A stretch of DNA of 64,000 nucleotides from Charina bottae (lineage: Eukaryota; Chordata; Lepidosauria; Squamata; Charinaidae): positions 20,250,501-20,314,500 of the forward strand of contig JALMGJ010000008.1 of assembly GCA_023362775.1 (NCBI GenBank), read 5' to 3'. A program made the translations under genes and the position numbers. How positions within the stretch are numbered: position 1 is the stretch's first letter; each line of letters opens with the position of its first letter. A model generated the notes under the pieces. It was not told where the DNA came from, searched no databases, and saw nothing but the letters and a program-made list of their open reading frames with translations. Below are positions 33,401 through 46,799 of the stretch, one piece after another.

Positions 33401-34675
33401 TAAAAAATTGCAAAGGCTATTACCAGTACAAATGATTTTGTTAAAAACTAACTGATTTGTATATCCCTCCTACTGTGCAGCTGGGAGGAAAAAGTTATGC
33501 TACAAGTGTACAAAAAAAGTATGCAGCATTGAGTAGCATTCAGTTTAAAGTGAATCTAATGACTGATTGTTACCTCTGAGTTATATGGGAAGGAAATGAC
33601 TGAAAACCGCAGAAATGAACAGCTTCCCTTACCCTTTGACTAATTCCCCCTCTGAACAAACAAGCATTTGTTGTGCTGGAAGTTATGGGGGTTTCCTTAT
33701 TAAAACTTAATGCTGCACTGACGCAGGCTGAGGTTGGGCTAATAATAAGAGAAATGGAAGCGGTTTTTAGCAATGGCAAATATTTTCCCTAAATAAAACA
33801 TCTAAATATCAAGACCTAGTGATAGAAAACAAGCAAATTGTCTGCTTGCAAGCATGTTTAACAAGTGAGACACTTTAATTTGTGATCCACATACTAAGAT
33901 TAGCGTACTCCTTTAGAGCTACTGTATGTTATCCTGGAATATGTTCTAGGTCTTCTGTGGTTACCAAGCTATTCAAGAGCTTAATTGATTGATTATGTGC
34001 TGTCAAGTTGGTGATGACTCTTAGCAATCACACAGATTTTCTCAATGACAATCTGTCCCTAACTTGCTATTAAACTATCTCTGAATTACTGAGTTTGTAC
34101 CAGATCTGAGAAAGCTATAGCTCTAGTCAACTGCAACTTCTAGCAGACCCAGCTAGTGTAGCCAGTGGTGAGGTATAGTGAGAGTTGTAGGCAAGCATTT
34201 ATAGGAGGGCACAAGCTACTTAATTTTAGTGTACAATGGCTGCCTGTGATTCTTCAGGGTGTTAGGTATAGTATTCCCAACTCTACCCGGATGTGCTATG
34301 AACTGAACCTGGGACACTTTGTATGCAAAACCAAGCTTTGCTACTGAGATGATTCCCTTGCCCCACAATCCCAGCCCAATGCCACTTAGGTGTCGATGTG
34401 GCTTTCCGTCCAACCTTTTTAGTTAATGGATGTAAGAATTCGTTGTAGCATCTAGCTTGGCCCATTAGCTTGACGGTTGATGTTATTTGCTCTTCAAGTA
34501 TCTTTCAGTGCAACACTGTTGCTCTATTTATTATGCAATCTGCATTGCATCATTTGTGCTTGGGTGGGTAATTTGTGGCAAAGGATATCAATGTGAATCA
34601 GATATATTTTATAGTTGTTGGATACATTGAATTTTCATTAAGTGTTATATGAAAACATACACCTTACAAGTAAAA
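33401..34675. other. Intergenic sequence with an unassigned repeat fragment
   Basis: 'gattatgtgctgtcaagttg' near 33991 recurs in diverged form near 36002 (gattatatgccatcaggttg), each followed by 'ggtgactc/acttagcaatcaca'. This marks an interspersed repeat I cannot name. No gene seen. Confidence 0.45.
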
Positions 34676-35440
34676 CATTTATTTATTTATTTATTTAGTA
34701 AATTTATATGGCTGCCCATCTCAAACAAAGTGACTGGGTGGCGTACAACCATTAAAATAAAACAATAAATATATAAAAACAATTATTAAAAAAAACAGTC
34801 ATTATTAAAAATACAACCACCAAGTACAGGAGAGAGTAGATTCAACACAATGCTAGAGCCATCTTAAAATCTCCCCGGTCCCCTGGCACTCCAGGCCTGA
34901 TGACAAAGCCAGGTCTTGTGCAACTTACAGAACATTAAAAGGGATGGAGCTAACCTCGCTTTGAGGGGCGGGGAGAATGCTCCATAGGGCGGGTGCCATG
35001 TCAGAGAAGGCCCGCCTCCTGGGATCTGCCAAATGTAAGTCCCTAGCAGATGGGACCCAAAGTACGCCCTCTCTGCCAGATCTAATCGGATGGACAGATG
35101 TAATTGGGGAGAGGCGGTCCCTCAGATAACCTGGTCCCATGCCATGAAGGGCTTTAAAGGTTAAAACCAGCTCCTTTAATTGGACCTGGAAGCAAACTGG
35201 CAACCAATGTGGCTCACGGAGCAGAGGTATGACATGTGCCGTTCTGGAAGCACACAAAACTGCCCACACTGCTGCATTCTGCACCAGCTGAAGCTTCCAG
35301 ATATTCTTCAAGGGCAGCCCCATGTAGAGTGCGTTACAGTAATCCAATCTGGAGATAACTAGGGCGTGGGTGACTATGAGCAGAACCCCCTGATCTAGGA
35401 ACAGGCGCAACTGGCGCGCAACACGAAGCACGAAACATTA
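34676..35440 (-). pseudogene. L2-like LINE 3' end (reverse transcriptase C-terminal part)
   Basis: On the minus strand: RLDYCNALYMGLPLKN, LQLVQNAA, LREPHWLPVCFQVQ, LTFKALHGMGPGYLRDRL and RRRAFSDMAPALW. This is the C-terminal region typical of L2-like LINE reverse transcriptases in squamates. The 3' non-coding tail with ATTT repeats reaches 34676. 5'-truncated. Confidence 0.8.
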
Positions 35441-35899
35441 TGTGATTTTATTGAATTTTTACAGCATCAATCCTTAGTAGTACAATAAAAGTTCTTTCTA
35501 AAGTGTGTTATCTTCATTGTAGCTATTGGAAAACATGTTTTGGATCTGCCATGTAGAGGAATGAGTAACTTGTCCTTGCACTTTCATGTGGGAGACATAA
35601 ACAGTCTACATCTTGACATGCGTATGTCTATATAGGACCCAATAATAAAGTCTAATCTATGCGGGGGGGGGGGGAGTCAGAAGTGGATTGCAGCATTGAA
35701 GCCTATGCACAGAAAGTTTTAATACACACATCTGCATGATGGCATATAATATGAATATATGCCAATATATGCCAATTAACAAGGTGCGGGTTTCAGATAT
35801 GCTCACATACCCTCTCACAGTCCAAGGGTTCTTCACCTTGTTTTTTCCATATATTTTAGATATCCACTTCCATTACCCTAAACCAATTGTTATAGTTCC

Positions 35900-35939
<40 letters not shown>

Positions 35940-37737
35940 TTGACTACAATCTCTTTAATCAACAAGCAGCTTTTAATACTAATGGGAAGACACCCGACTG
36001 ATTATATGCCATCAGGTTGGTGGTGACTTAGCAATCACAAGGGCCCAACTGGCCCTTCATGTATCCCAATGGTGCTATAAGTGAATCCATCCACCTTGCT
36101 ACTGCTGTCCTCCTTTTTTCTTGGGAAGACAGCTAGACTGTTTCTTTTCCTGTTGTAGCTGCTAACCTGAAGATCAGATGTGGTTGATATATGATGATGC
36201 TGGGAGACAGTGAAATCCATACTCTAAAATGGAAAATGACATACAAACAGTGTATAAGAATGGAGACCCACCTTTTAAACCTTTCAGAGACAATGGAATA
36301 ATGGTATATAGCCTTGCTGATACTTTTAGTACTCCAAACACTTGTAAATAAGTGACCCCCATGCTCTTCAAATGTGATGAACCATTAATTTTACAAATGT
36401 AGCAGAATTATTCTTTTACACCATTCCCCCCTGATTTAACTGTGGTCATTGTTTCCTGCCAATCATTAGCGCTTAAGAGCTCTAATAATTTTATGAGCAC
36501 AAGCCCAGATATCACACAAGCCTTGTTCCCATTAAAAAGGGAGCATGTGAGAAAAATCTCACAGTGAGATCAAGAATCACTTCATTTTTATAGCCTTCTC
36601 AAGTCAAAACACAAAGGTAGCCTAAGCATTTCTGCATGGAATATTTTAATTATACAAGCAAGAATGGAAAGAGAAGCACTGGAAAAGTTTTTATCCCTGT
36701 ACTTAGTTATAGGTTATTCAGCAATTAACAATATTATTTTGGCAATAAATTATGCTTACTGGACAAGGGATTGCTGCAAATCCTCTAGCATCAACAGAAC
36801 ACACAGTGGGCGTAGGCCAGCAGAGTGATTTAGTTTTACTCATGCTATTTCATATTGGCATCACAGCTGTACAGATGAGCCCCACTTAAAATATAAAAAT
36901 AAGTGAAGCTTGGAGCATACAGCAGTGGGAGAAGTCTCATGAGACACTGCCATTTTTTTCTGGCAAGATAATATTTCCACAGTGTCTGCATTTAGGTTAA
37001 CCTAATACTTGTTAACCTAAATGTCACTTGCTGCCTTTTAAATTTTGCACTATGAATTGGAGGAATTCCTGTAAATGTTGTCATTTTCTTTTGCCCCAGC
37101 AGGGGGCTTTTGTCCTCCATGAAGGAGAGGATAGTGAAGTGAGGTCATAATGCCATTCCAGCCCTTGTCTTATTTTGATGGGCGTTTAGCTGGCTAACTG
37201 GGAATAATCAGAGAAAGTGTTTTGATTGCTGGGAGGTGAAGATATTACTAGTTTAATCTAATAGTTTTCTAAACTTTCAAATTAATGGTAATTTAACCTT
37301 GTCTGAGCTGACAGCTTTTAGCCATGACTCTGGCCATCTTAAATTTGTATCCTTTTTCACTGTGCTATCAATCGATATGTACATATCAGCCTTCCCCATC
37401 CTGGTTCCCTTTACAGGTGGCAAATGACAATTTCAGAATTCCCAGCCAACACATCCAGGAAGCACTGCTTGGCAGGCTGGTGTAAGTAAAGTGTTATTCA
37501 TGTTTAATCCATTAAAAAAAATCCCCAAATCTTCACATTACCAAAATAAGTTTTAGAAATCAAGTTGCATAAGCAATTAACAACATTACAATATTAATGC
37601 ATGCAATTTTATTCATTGATTTAAAGCAAGTTGACCTCATCCTATGGCTAAAAAGGGTTTCATAGTAGTTGACATAGGATCGATAACAAATAAGTCAGCA
37701 CAATACTATCTTTGCATCACATTCCTAGTGCACTCTT
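35441..37737. other. Intergenic sequence, microsatellite and a small hairpin
   Basis: Contains an AACT array at 35900-35939 and a 12-base perfect hairpin (36990-37001 with 37011-37022, ATTTAGGTTAAC). No gene. Confidence 0.5.
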
Positions 37738-38076
37738 AAAAAGGTAAAGGTAAAGGTTCCCCCCGCACATTTGTGCAGTCATGTCCGACTCTAGGGGCCG
37801 GTGCTCATCTCCATTTGTTAGCCGAAGAGCCAGCGTTGTCCGAAGACGCTTCCACGGTCATGTGGCCACATGACGCACGCGGAATGCTATTACCTACCCA
37901 CTGAAGTGGTACCTATTCATCTACTTGCATTTGCATGCTTTCGAATTGCTAGGTTGGCAAGAGCTGGAGCTAGTGCGGGAGCTCACTCCGCACGCAGGGC
38001 TAGGGATTCGAACCTCCGAACTTGTGATCTTCTGATCGACAAGCCTGGCGTCTTACCCGCTGAGCCACCACGCCCC
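37738..38076 (-). repeat. tRNA-derived SINE with 11-bp target duplication
   Basis: Reverse-strand copy of the family at 424-720; box B-like GGTTCGAATCC on the minus strand near 38006-38016. Flanked by AGTGCACTCTT at 37727-37737 and 38077-38087. The minus-strand tRNA head is at the right. Confidence 0.85.
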
Positions 38077-38087
38077 AGTGCACTCTT

Positions 38088-39359
38088 GCACGCCTGTAAA
38101 CAAAAGTTATTTTCTTGAATAGTTTAGTGTACTTTATGCACTAAATCATCTACATTAAAAAGCACTAAAGGAACTTATGGCAACTTTTTCGCAGTGATAT
38201 CTGGAATCTACAGAGTGCATTCCATGGTGAGCCTAGGGAATCTTCATAAACATTTTGCCTGGTGGAGTAATGATCAGTTCTTGAAGTTTCCTATTCTTCC
38301 ATCAATTTATTTCTTTCTTTTCAAAAAGTTTTTTTTACATGTTCCAAGAAAGTATGGTGAGGTGGGGGTGGGGGTGAGGGTGAGTCTCCATGCATTTGAC
38401 TGAAACCTTTCTGTGTTTGATGGCCAATCTGTTAGATGGGGCCTCCAAGGTGGGAAAGCTACAGTGTTGACCCCCACACAGGCTGTAGAAATTGAGGATG
38501 GACTGGAGAAAGGGAAGAGGAACAGCAGGGCTCAACCACGCAAAGGTCTCCCTTTACCACCTCAGACACTCCAAGTGTTCTTTTCCCTCTTGAGGCAAAT
38601 GTGTGTAGCACTCACACTTCCCTTGCTTCAGAAGACTCTCCCACTCAGCTGCCTGAAAGTCTTTATATTTTCGGTATACCATATCTGAGCTACTGCATAA
38701 AAATACGGTTAATCACTATATAGCAGTGAATAAGCTGCCATCTTGTCATCAGTTAGGTTTAGCAGATACTTTATGCCTGTTGTCTTTCTCATCATTCCTT
38801 CATAACCAGGAAGGAGGAGGAAGGTGAAAAGAACAATAGAGTGACCAGCAGCACCGGGAATCCATGAGAGCCTCTGAGGTTGTTTTCCACTACAAACTGC
38901 TGATGAAGTGATGAATTACTTGGGAAAGGCAGCAGAGTAAGTGGTGGAAGAACAGCAGCAATGACAGCTCACCCCTCCCTCCCTCCCTCCCTCCCTCCTT
39001 CTGAACTGCTTCTGCTACAGCTTTTATTGGGCCCTACTTTTGGGCTACCATGTCTGGGCTGCAAAATTCTGGATAACCAGAAGACCTGGAAGCAAAGTGT
39101 GTCATTTTAATAATAATTAAATAATAATTTTAATTAAATAATATTATTTAATAATAATAATAATAATTTTGCTGCTGTGTAGTGGTACTTTGGATTTTTG
39201 TGTGTCAGATATGGAAGCCAAACTCAATATGATTATGATCATCTAGTTTGAAGTGGCTGCAAAAAATGCAAATGAAATTGTAATGCTAATACCACTATGG
39301 TCCTATAAGCACCTTTAGGCAGGCCAGGACATTATTTAGAAAGTACTAATTTTCATCCA

Positions 39360-39396
<37 letters not shown>

Positions 39397-40690
39397 TATG
39401 TAAGGGTGAAGGCATGTGAAATTATTCTAAAATCTTTGGTAAAATAACTTGCATTGATTGATTGAATTTATATTTATATTTATATCTCACAATAATAACT
39501 CTGGATGACATACAAAGATTAAAACCCACAATTAAAACAATAATGCACAGGGCTTTGGGTAAATAACACATTCTAATCATAAAAAATACATCACCACAGG
39601 GCTAGCCTAACTTCCTGGACTGAATGCCTGGTGAATCAGCCAGGTCTTCAGAGCTCAATGAAAGGCCAATAAGGTCAGGGCTTTTCCAGGAATCTCTGCT
39701 ATCTTTTTATTGGAACTTATAGTGGAAACATTGGAATGTTATCACTTGCCCTGAAATGAAATGGTATCTGGCTGTATGTGAATTGGCATCGTTTTACATA
39801 TTGTACAAGGATTCCCACATGATCGTTTTATCTAATCCAATTATATTTAATCTATTCTGATTTACCTTCCTATTGATACAAACAACAAGGTTTTTATACC
39901 TTTGGAGAGTCTTCTTCGCAGGTAACACTAATAGGGGCATCTGATTGTTAAATAATTCACTGTTACTAAAATTATGACTGATAATATTGGGGTTCTATTT
40001 TATAAAAACCCACCTTATAGAAGTCCACCATTTACTGGAGAAAAGGAGGAGGCTTTATCCCATTAACTACTGCTTTTGAAGGATGTGGCAGGAAGGCCAT
40101 TTGATTAAAAACAGTGTTGGTGAATTTAATTAAGGCCTTTCCTAGCTGTCCTAATATACATCAAAGCCATGGTTATTATCAAGGACTTTAAAGCCATATT
40201 TCTGTAAAGTCAAAAAAGGGGGGAAAAAAGAAGCCGATCTCTAGGAAGAGGCTGGTATCTCCAACAATGTAAAAAAATCAAAATGTTACTTCCTGATTCT
40301 TGTGGCAATAAAAATAATTGGTGTTTAAAAAAGCTATGTGAATGAGAGATTCAACATTTAGGGAAATTGCTAATCTTTTAAAACGAAGTATCATGTACAT
40401 TTCTTGAAATGATTAGATGGCTTACTCAATTTTACTGTAAATAGTCCGTACTACCTTAAGGCCCATGTTGGGGTAGACTACAATTCTTGATTAACCCATT
40501 TTCCACTGCAGAGGACATTTATCTCTCCCACGAAGGTCACTTCAGATGACGTGGGAGAATTTTTTTGTTTCTTTTCCACAATTCACTACCTTGAAGAATG
40601 TGAGGGAATCCTTTCAGTGCTCTTTCACTTTGAATGCTTTCTATTTAAACTATGTAGGCTGTGCTTCTGTGTGATATGATTAAGCAGCTT
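38088..40690. other. Intergenic sequence with microsatellites
   Basis: Holds a CCTC run (38973-38998), a TAA-rich stretch (39107-39168), a TG array (39363-39395) and a weak L2/CR1-like tail at about 39450-39680 ('actctggatgacatacaaag', 'gaatcagccaggtcttcag'). No gene supported. Confidence 0.5.
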
Positions 40691-40710
40691 TTTTTCTGTG
40701 AATATTTTAG

Positions 40711-40825
40711 AACTGGATTTCCCTGAAGATGACCTTTTGAGAGATATATGTATCTCTTCAAAGCTGTTTGACTTGTGATAAGGGCTATAGTTATCTTAGA
40801 GCACGAACTCTGCATCTGGATAATG
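40711..40825 (+). CDS. Candidate first coding exon (start codon at its 3' end)
   Basis: A T-rich tract ending in AG lies before 40711 and a strong donor gtgagt after 40825. All frames are closed within it, but the final three bases are ATG (40823-40825). The next candidate exon at 43517 then continues in phase 0. Read this way it is 5' UTR plus a start codon. The upstream in-frame stop (TGA near 40771) fits. Inferred from splice signals only. Confidence 0.3.
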
Positions 40826-41087
40826 GTGAGTACTGCAGCAATTCTTTATTTCTTTTACTTGCTGAATAAGTAAAAGACCTTTATTAATATTGTACCAGGG
40901 AAAACTATTTCAGAAAATGTGTATGTTAGGCAGAATTATAGACAAACATTATACATATACTTACATAAATGTACACTAAAATACATATAGATTACATCAT
41001 GACCTTTAAGAAAAATAATCTCAAGTCCAACAAACTGAATGCGACTTACTGGTAAACATGGGTAACTGAGGAAACCTAACATTTAGA

Positions 41088-41270
41088 TTTTTGCTATTTT
41101 ATTTTATTTTATTTTATTTTATTTTATTTTATTTTATTTTATTTTATTTTATTTTATTTTATTTTATTTTATTTTATTTTATTTATTTTATTATTTTATT
41201 TTATTTTATTTTATTTTATTTTATATTTTATTTTATTTTATTTTATTTTATTATTATTTATTTTATTTTT
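41088..41270 (+). repeat. ATTTT pentanucleotide microsatellite
   Basis: Long (ATTTT)n array with a few shifts. The phenylalanine-rich frame over it is not a gene. Confidence 0.97.
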
Positions 41271-41744
41271 ATCCTGCTTTTATTATTTTTATAAATAACT
41301 CCCTTAAGGGAGTCCAAATTATAGCACTCCAAACATATGGCTGTCCAGTGTCTGCCTTACATGAATATTGCAAACCTGGAGAAGTTGTATAGAACTTTCT
41401 CTGTCTGAATGAAATGTTGGGATACAGATGACACCAAGTACAATATAGAATAAAATGCATTCAACCTTTTAGGAACTAATCCGTTTAATTATGCAGAACC
41501 TCAAATTCTAATCTCATTTTGTTAACTCTAGAATAAGCCCCTTTGGGGAATACTGTAGCATTGTAAACTGACTCTGTATTGGATGTGAGGTATTGGATAA
41601 TTTCTAACTTTAAGACACAGCATAAATCTACATCTGAAGATGTAGTCAGTGTGCTGGACAAAAAAGGAGCTTGCTTAGAGTGAGGAGGATAACCAAGATA
41701 ACTGTTTCTGTTTATAATTGTCAGGCTCTACTTTAAATCTTAAG

Positions 41745-41956
41745 TTTTGTTGTTGTTGTTCAGTCGTTTAGTCGTGTCCGACTCTTCGTGACCTCATGGA
41801 CCATAGCACGCCAGGCCTTTCTGTCCTCCACTGCCTCCCAGAGTTTACTCAAATTCATGTTCATTACATCGGTGATGCTATCTAACCATCTCATCCTCTG
41901 CCGTCCCCTTCTCCTTTTGCCTTCAGTCTTTCCCAGCATCAGGGTCTTTTCCAGTT
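41745..41956 (-). mobile_element. BovB-like LINE 3' end, second lineage
   Basis: The right end of the minus-strand element begins in coding sequence; the left end is the 3' terminus 'gttgttgttgttcagtcg' and 'tgtccgactcttcgtgacc'. The same text is at 57720-58190 but differs clearly from the 17.6 kb copy. Flanking 'ttaagtt' is present on both sides. Confidence 0.75.
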
Positions 41957-42839
41957 TAAGTTAGCTCAAATCTAAACAAGATTGAACAGGTTGGCCATAA
42001 TATTAGGTACTTAGACAATACATTTGTGTGTTTTTCTATGGAGCTTTTTTGCTTTTACTATCTACATTATTCTTACAAATATATATTCAGATATACTAAT
42101 ATTAATATTAGAATTTTCATATAACATTATAGGCCTGGGTAGGCTGAAACTTGTGAAATAGTGGATAAGGCAAAATTATAAGCAAAGGTCGTATGGTTAT
42201 CTTAACTATTATGCTGCACAAGAATGTTAACATTGATAATTATAATTATATAATTCTAAATTATAATGTACGAATGAAGAATTTACTCACAGAGTATAAA
42301 GTTATCTATAATGAGCATGAGGCATGGAAAGTAAACTGATAACACACTTATTCCCTTTTCCATTTTCAAAATGTATGTCTCTTTGCTTCTTTGACTTGGT
42401 GGTGGTTGAGAAGATAAAAATGCTACCTGATTTGCATTAACCTTCTAAGAGACTTTTCTTGATGGGAGATAATGATATATACTTTTTATATACATTGAAA
42501 TATTTGTTTGATATAGACGATAAATCTGAAGCAAAACATTTGAAGAGTCAGAAACTGGTGGAGTGTACAAAGTTAGTTTCCCGAGATATGTTTTTAGTCC
42601 AGATACATGAAAATATTTTAGACCAAAATATAGATCTCTAAACCAATTATTGGCTTAAGTTAATATTTTTGTCAAGGTCTCTGGCATTTAAAATCTTTAG
42701 GGAAACTAAATTGTAGAAATTTAATTAAGGATAATTTACTTAAATGTAGGATACAGTTGGGTTTTGATAAGGTCAGTCTTGCTTTATGCCACAAGTACAT
42801 GATTTATTGCTACAGAAAATTCACTAAGTAGCTCTTGTT

Positions 42840-43065
42840 TACTCCATTTCTTAAGGACCTAGGTAAGGTTTGTTCGTGCTTGATTCTGCAGTTATTCATA
42901 AAGGACCATTACTTAAGCCCATTTCAATGTCCTCTCATCAACACGGCCCCTTCCCTTGTGGTGTTCAGAAAGTTTGTTAAGACTTGGCTGTTCAAACAGG
43001 CCCTAGGAGGGAAAATGATGTTCCCTGGCAGCAGAATTTGTTTTTAACTTGGGTTGGGTTGATCA
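42840..43065 (+). repeat. L2-like LINE 3' fragment
   Basis: 'gttcagaaagtttgttaaga' encodes the 'RKFVKTWLF' type of C-terminal motif (compare FRKALKTWF in the copy ending at 51140), followed by 'caggccctaggaggg'. Confidence 0.5.
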
Positions 43066-43516
43066 TGTGATCTATGTGATTTTATGGATTTGTTTGTTTG
43101 CATATTTTGTAAACAAACACATATTTTTGTAAAAAAAACACTTTGTATTTTTCACCCCAAATTACACAAGAGGAATTGTTTATTGCCCAGCTTGTGATTG
43201 GAGTGGCCTATAAGATCTGTAAAATACATAAACATCACTGGCTGGGAAATACTGTGTTACTCCCATCTCAGGAATGAATGTATGATGATGGCAGCATGTA
43301 TTTTTATTAAATTATTAAATATTAGGTTTAATAGAAATATTACTTTATTAAAGGTATTTTATTGCAAATTATAAAAAAAGATACTTGCTGATTATGTGGC
43401 TCAATTTAGTTTTTTCAGTGAAGGATTCAGTTTGACTTTTTGGGGAGAAGAAACAAAAAATCCCCTGATAGTTTTCTAAAGTTGGTGTTAACTTCCTCTC
43501 TCCTCTTTTTTCCTAG

Positions 43517-43605
43517 GAAGACAACTGGCAGCTTAAAACCAGTTGCGAAAGCTTGCGGAAGAAATTTGTAGATTTGCATACTGGTCAGCCCTCTGATTCT
43601 GAAAG
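43517..43605 (+). CDS. Candidate coding exon, possibly TNIP3
   Basis: Pyrimidine-rich acceptor (ctcttttttcctag) before 43517; donor 'gtattaa', of modest quality, after 43605. It encodes EDNWQLKTSCESLRKKFVDL then HTGQPSDSE and ends on two bases of a codon (AG). Joined to 54059 the frame continues as Arg. The CESLRKK stretch faintly recalls coiled-coil text of TNIP proteins. In mammals TNIP3 is the next gene 3' of QRFPR, in the same orientation. Sequence similarity alone does not identify it. Confidence 0.45.
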
Positions 43606-44335
43606 GTATTAAATGTTGTTAAATGTTGCCCATTTATCAGCTGTCTAGCTTCAATCATTGTGAATGAAATGGATGAAGTACAAACACTGGAAAAATAAGT
43701 CATTGACACTGGTTATGTAATATGTAATGCATTCATATCCAAGCTTTCCTGGAAGTAATTCCTAATGAATTCAGTGGAGCTTACCTCTAAATCAGGTTTC
43801 AGTTAGGTCAAGGATTTTGTCTGTTGATGCTTGAGGCAGAGTAGAAAAACTCTCATTGTCTCCTGGGTCTCCTATTCTCTTTCTTTTGCTATCTCATAAT
43901 ATTAATCTGCCTTTAGCTAGTGTTCAAATGCAGAGGGAAGTATCAGAGCATGCATAGCTGTCCAGGCCTAGTACTATCCAGGAGAGGTTTTAGTTGGAGG
44001 TCCATCAAAATATAGAAGATGCTCTGAGTTATCAAACTATTTGGGTCTGTAATGAATATGCTGGATCAAGGAGCACTCTAAGATGCAAACTCGTTGTTGA
44101 AGGTTGAGTAAAACCACACAAGGCAGACTGAACACTAAGATTCAGCATCAGTTACTGATCTTCATCTGTCACCAAATGTACGCAAGAGTTCAGCAGTTTC
44201 ACAGTCACACTGATTTGATTCAGATAATACCAATAAATAGATGTGGATATTACTATATTTCTGTCTATGCAACCTGTCTATGAATATATCATGGTAATTG
44301 ATATCAAAAGGTGCTTAGAGATTGCACTTCCTACA

Positions 44336-44769
44336 CAGGTAGACCTCACTTAATGACTGTCCTGTTTAGTGACTGTTTGAAGTTACAACGGCACTGACAA
44401 ACTAACTTTACGACTAGTCCTCGCATTTACAACCATCACAGTGACCCCATAGTCACATGATCAACATTTAGGCACTTTGTGACTGGCAGGCATTTACGAC
44501 CATTGCAGCCTCCCCGCAGTCACGTGATCGCCATTTGCACGCTTCACAACTGTCTTCCAACAAGCAGAGTCAATGGAAATGCCAGCAGTAAAATCACAAG
44601 TCGCGGTCACGTGATGTCTTGCTTAATGACCTGTGGTGACTTGCTTAACAACTGAATGGGAAGTGACATTGTATGTTTGTCACGGACATATGATGTTTCG
44701 CTTGGTGACCATGTTGCTTAGTGACAGACTTGCTGGTCCCAATTGTGGTCGCTAAGCAATGACTACCTG
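44336..44769. mobile_element. MITE with CAGGTAGACCTC termini, long version
   Basis: Starts CAGGTAGACCTCAC and ends TGACTACCTG. The interior repeats 'ttacgac' and 'cttaatgac/cacgtgat' words. Same family as 6429-6657. No coding capacity. Confidence 0.65.
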
Positions 44770-46085
44770 TAATTTTTCTGACAAACTGTGAAGATTTTGA
44801 GAATCTCTAATGCAGTTTCTCCCTGTCTCTAGCCCAAAAGTCAGGGTAACCAAGGTTAAAAAATGCCAAATCCCAGTGTCAGCCAACAACTCCTGAATTT
44901 CTTGTGCTGGCTGAAAAATTATGGGAATTGGAATCCTAATTGTTAGGACCCAATATATACATAGGATACAGTTGTGGATAGGCTTGGAAAAAGCTATCCT
45001 GGATAATTTATTTCATCCCAAAGTGTATGGAACTGGACCTTCTCAAACATATGGCTCCAATGAAGATGTTTGCAACCAGACAGTAGCTGTAAAATGCTCA
45101 CTTTTTCTTCTAAAAAGGTAGCATTTAAGATGCCTAAAATAATTCTTAAAATAAAACAAAGCAACAGTACTAAAATCACAGAAAGTAACTAATTTTTTTT
45201 TAAAAAAACTACAGAACTGGGAATGGTTTGGGCAAAGATATATTTTTTCTGAATATATCCCAGTTGTTAACAACATTAGTCATCTCTTAAGTAGAAAAAA
45301 GATGGTGAAGCAGCAGCAGCAGCAGTAGCTGCTACATAGTGAATTGGTGACTGAAGGAAAAGATTGTTCTTCATTATTAGTTGTCTTACATTTACAACCC
45401 ATTTGAGATGATATACTTGTGCTAAAATTGCATATTAGTAGTCTTATCTTAATCAGTGAAGATTTCTGATTACTGAGTAGATTGTTCAAAGAATTTCAAG
45501 ACTTTTGGAGACACCAAATGTTGCCTTGATATTAAGTTTAAGCATTTGCCCTTTTATTATAATAGAACAGACTGTAGATGCAGATTTAGTTAATTATTGG
45601 GGCATTCTCATTTTCCCCCCCAATCCCAGATGTTTCCATGCTAAGCATGACTCCCTATTTTTGTTTTTGCTTTGTTATTTATATGGTTCCAAAAAATTAA
45701 GTAGAAGCTATTAGGAAACAATCGGTTCTGTCCACATTTAACAGCACTTAAGTTTTCCAGATGTGTCATTTCACAGCCAAACAGCTGCTAGCTATTAGCT
45801 GTTCTTTAAAACTTCATTCCTTTTTCATATGGGAAACAGAAGCACAAGGGTGATAGGCAGATGTTTTGGTTGTGATAGAATTGAATGAAAGTGATGTTTT
45901 TCTTTAATTTGCATGCCTATATATAATTTTAATCTATATTTATCTACATTATGCCACAGCACCCTTTTCTAAAGAAGAAATGATGATTATCTCCATACCA
46001 ACCTATGCATGTTTTTGAATCATAAAATCATAAAAAGCTCCACCTAATTGGTGACTGTATCCATGCAGTTTTCTTAGCCCATTTG
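44770..46085 (+). other. Probable intron of the candidate second gene
   Basis: No exon or named repeat recognised; a short CAG run at 45311-45325. Confidence 0.4.
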
Positions 46086-46089
46086 GGGG

Positions 46090-46310
46090 AGATGGGCGGT
46101 CATATAAATTTAAATAATAAATAAAATAAAAAATAAAAAATGGTTTGCCGTTGCTGTCTTCCAGTGCATTTTTTGTCAGCAACTCATTCTAGCTTATAGT
46201 CACAGGATTTCCCAGATAATCTCCATTCAAGCACTAACCAGGGCTGACCCTTACCTTCTCGAATCAGCTAGGTGCTATGACTGGCTGAGGCACGGGGATG
46301 GTGGGGTGGG
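46090..46310 (-). repeat. 5S-rRNA-derived SINE
   Basis: On the minus strand, 'agccctggttagtgcttgaa' followed by 'tggaga' matches the internal promoter region of 5S rRNA (consensus style 'ggttagtacttggatggg'). A SINE body 'gggaaatcctgtgactataa' follows. 5S-derived SINEs are known in squamates. An L2-like tail (gatgggcggtcatataaa) abuts it on the left at about 46090-46140. Confidence 0.6.
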
Positions 46311-46551
46311 ACAGGTCCTTTCATTCCACTTTAAAGCTTTTGTTACAAGTAAATTTATCATGGTAGCTCATACATTTCTCTATTTGCAAGGATGGGAAGG
46401 AGCAATGTCTTTTTCATTGCAAAGAGTTATATCCACTATGTTCCAAAAATAATTCTGCATTGTTGCTGGAAGACTTAGGCCCAAGCCCTCCAAGAGTGAC
46501 TAAACAAAGCTGAAGGTAGTCTTCCCCATCCAGTCTTAGATGTTCATGACC

Positions 46552-46794
46552 TGTCGTGGTTAGGCAAAGAACAATGCTGAGCCCCAGAGATAAGCTCTAG
46601 ATCTTTATTCTCTACCTTACAAAGAATCTCGCTAAACTAAGCCACACCGAACAGTTCACTGGGGAAAAACCCAAGCAGGCTAAGGCGGGGCCGGCCTGAT
46701 CCTCTTGGATGGTTGCCCAAGGTCTTCCAGGCTGTGAAAGCGCTTCTCACCCTGGAAGGCTCCCCCTCCTTCCTCTCTCACGATCTCCATCACA
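46552..46794 (-). repeat. Solo LTR of an LTR retroelement (243 bp)
   Basis: Begins TG (tgtcgtgg) and ends CA (catcaca), flanked by the 5-base duplication TGACC (46547-46551 and 46795-46799). On the minus strand an AATAAA (about 46610) precedes the last 60 bases, like the R/U5 part of an LTR. No internal gag/pol sequence is present. This is a recombined remnant with no coding content. Confidence 0.75.
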
Positions 46795-46799
46795 TGACC

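Noticed and set aside
36990..37022. 12-base hairpin as a terminator or regulatory RNA
   Set aside because: Short AT-rich palindromes are common by chance in this composition and no gene context supports a function.
41091..41294. Hydrophobic 67-codon frame resembling a membrane peptide
   Set aside because: Pure ATTTT microsatellite translation.
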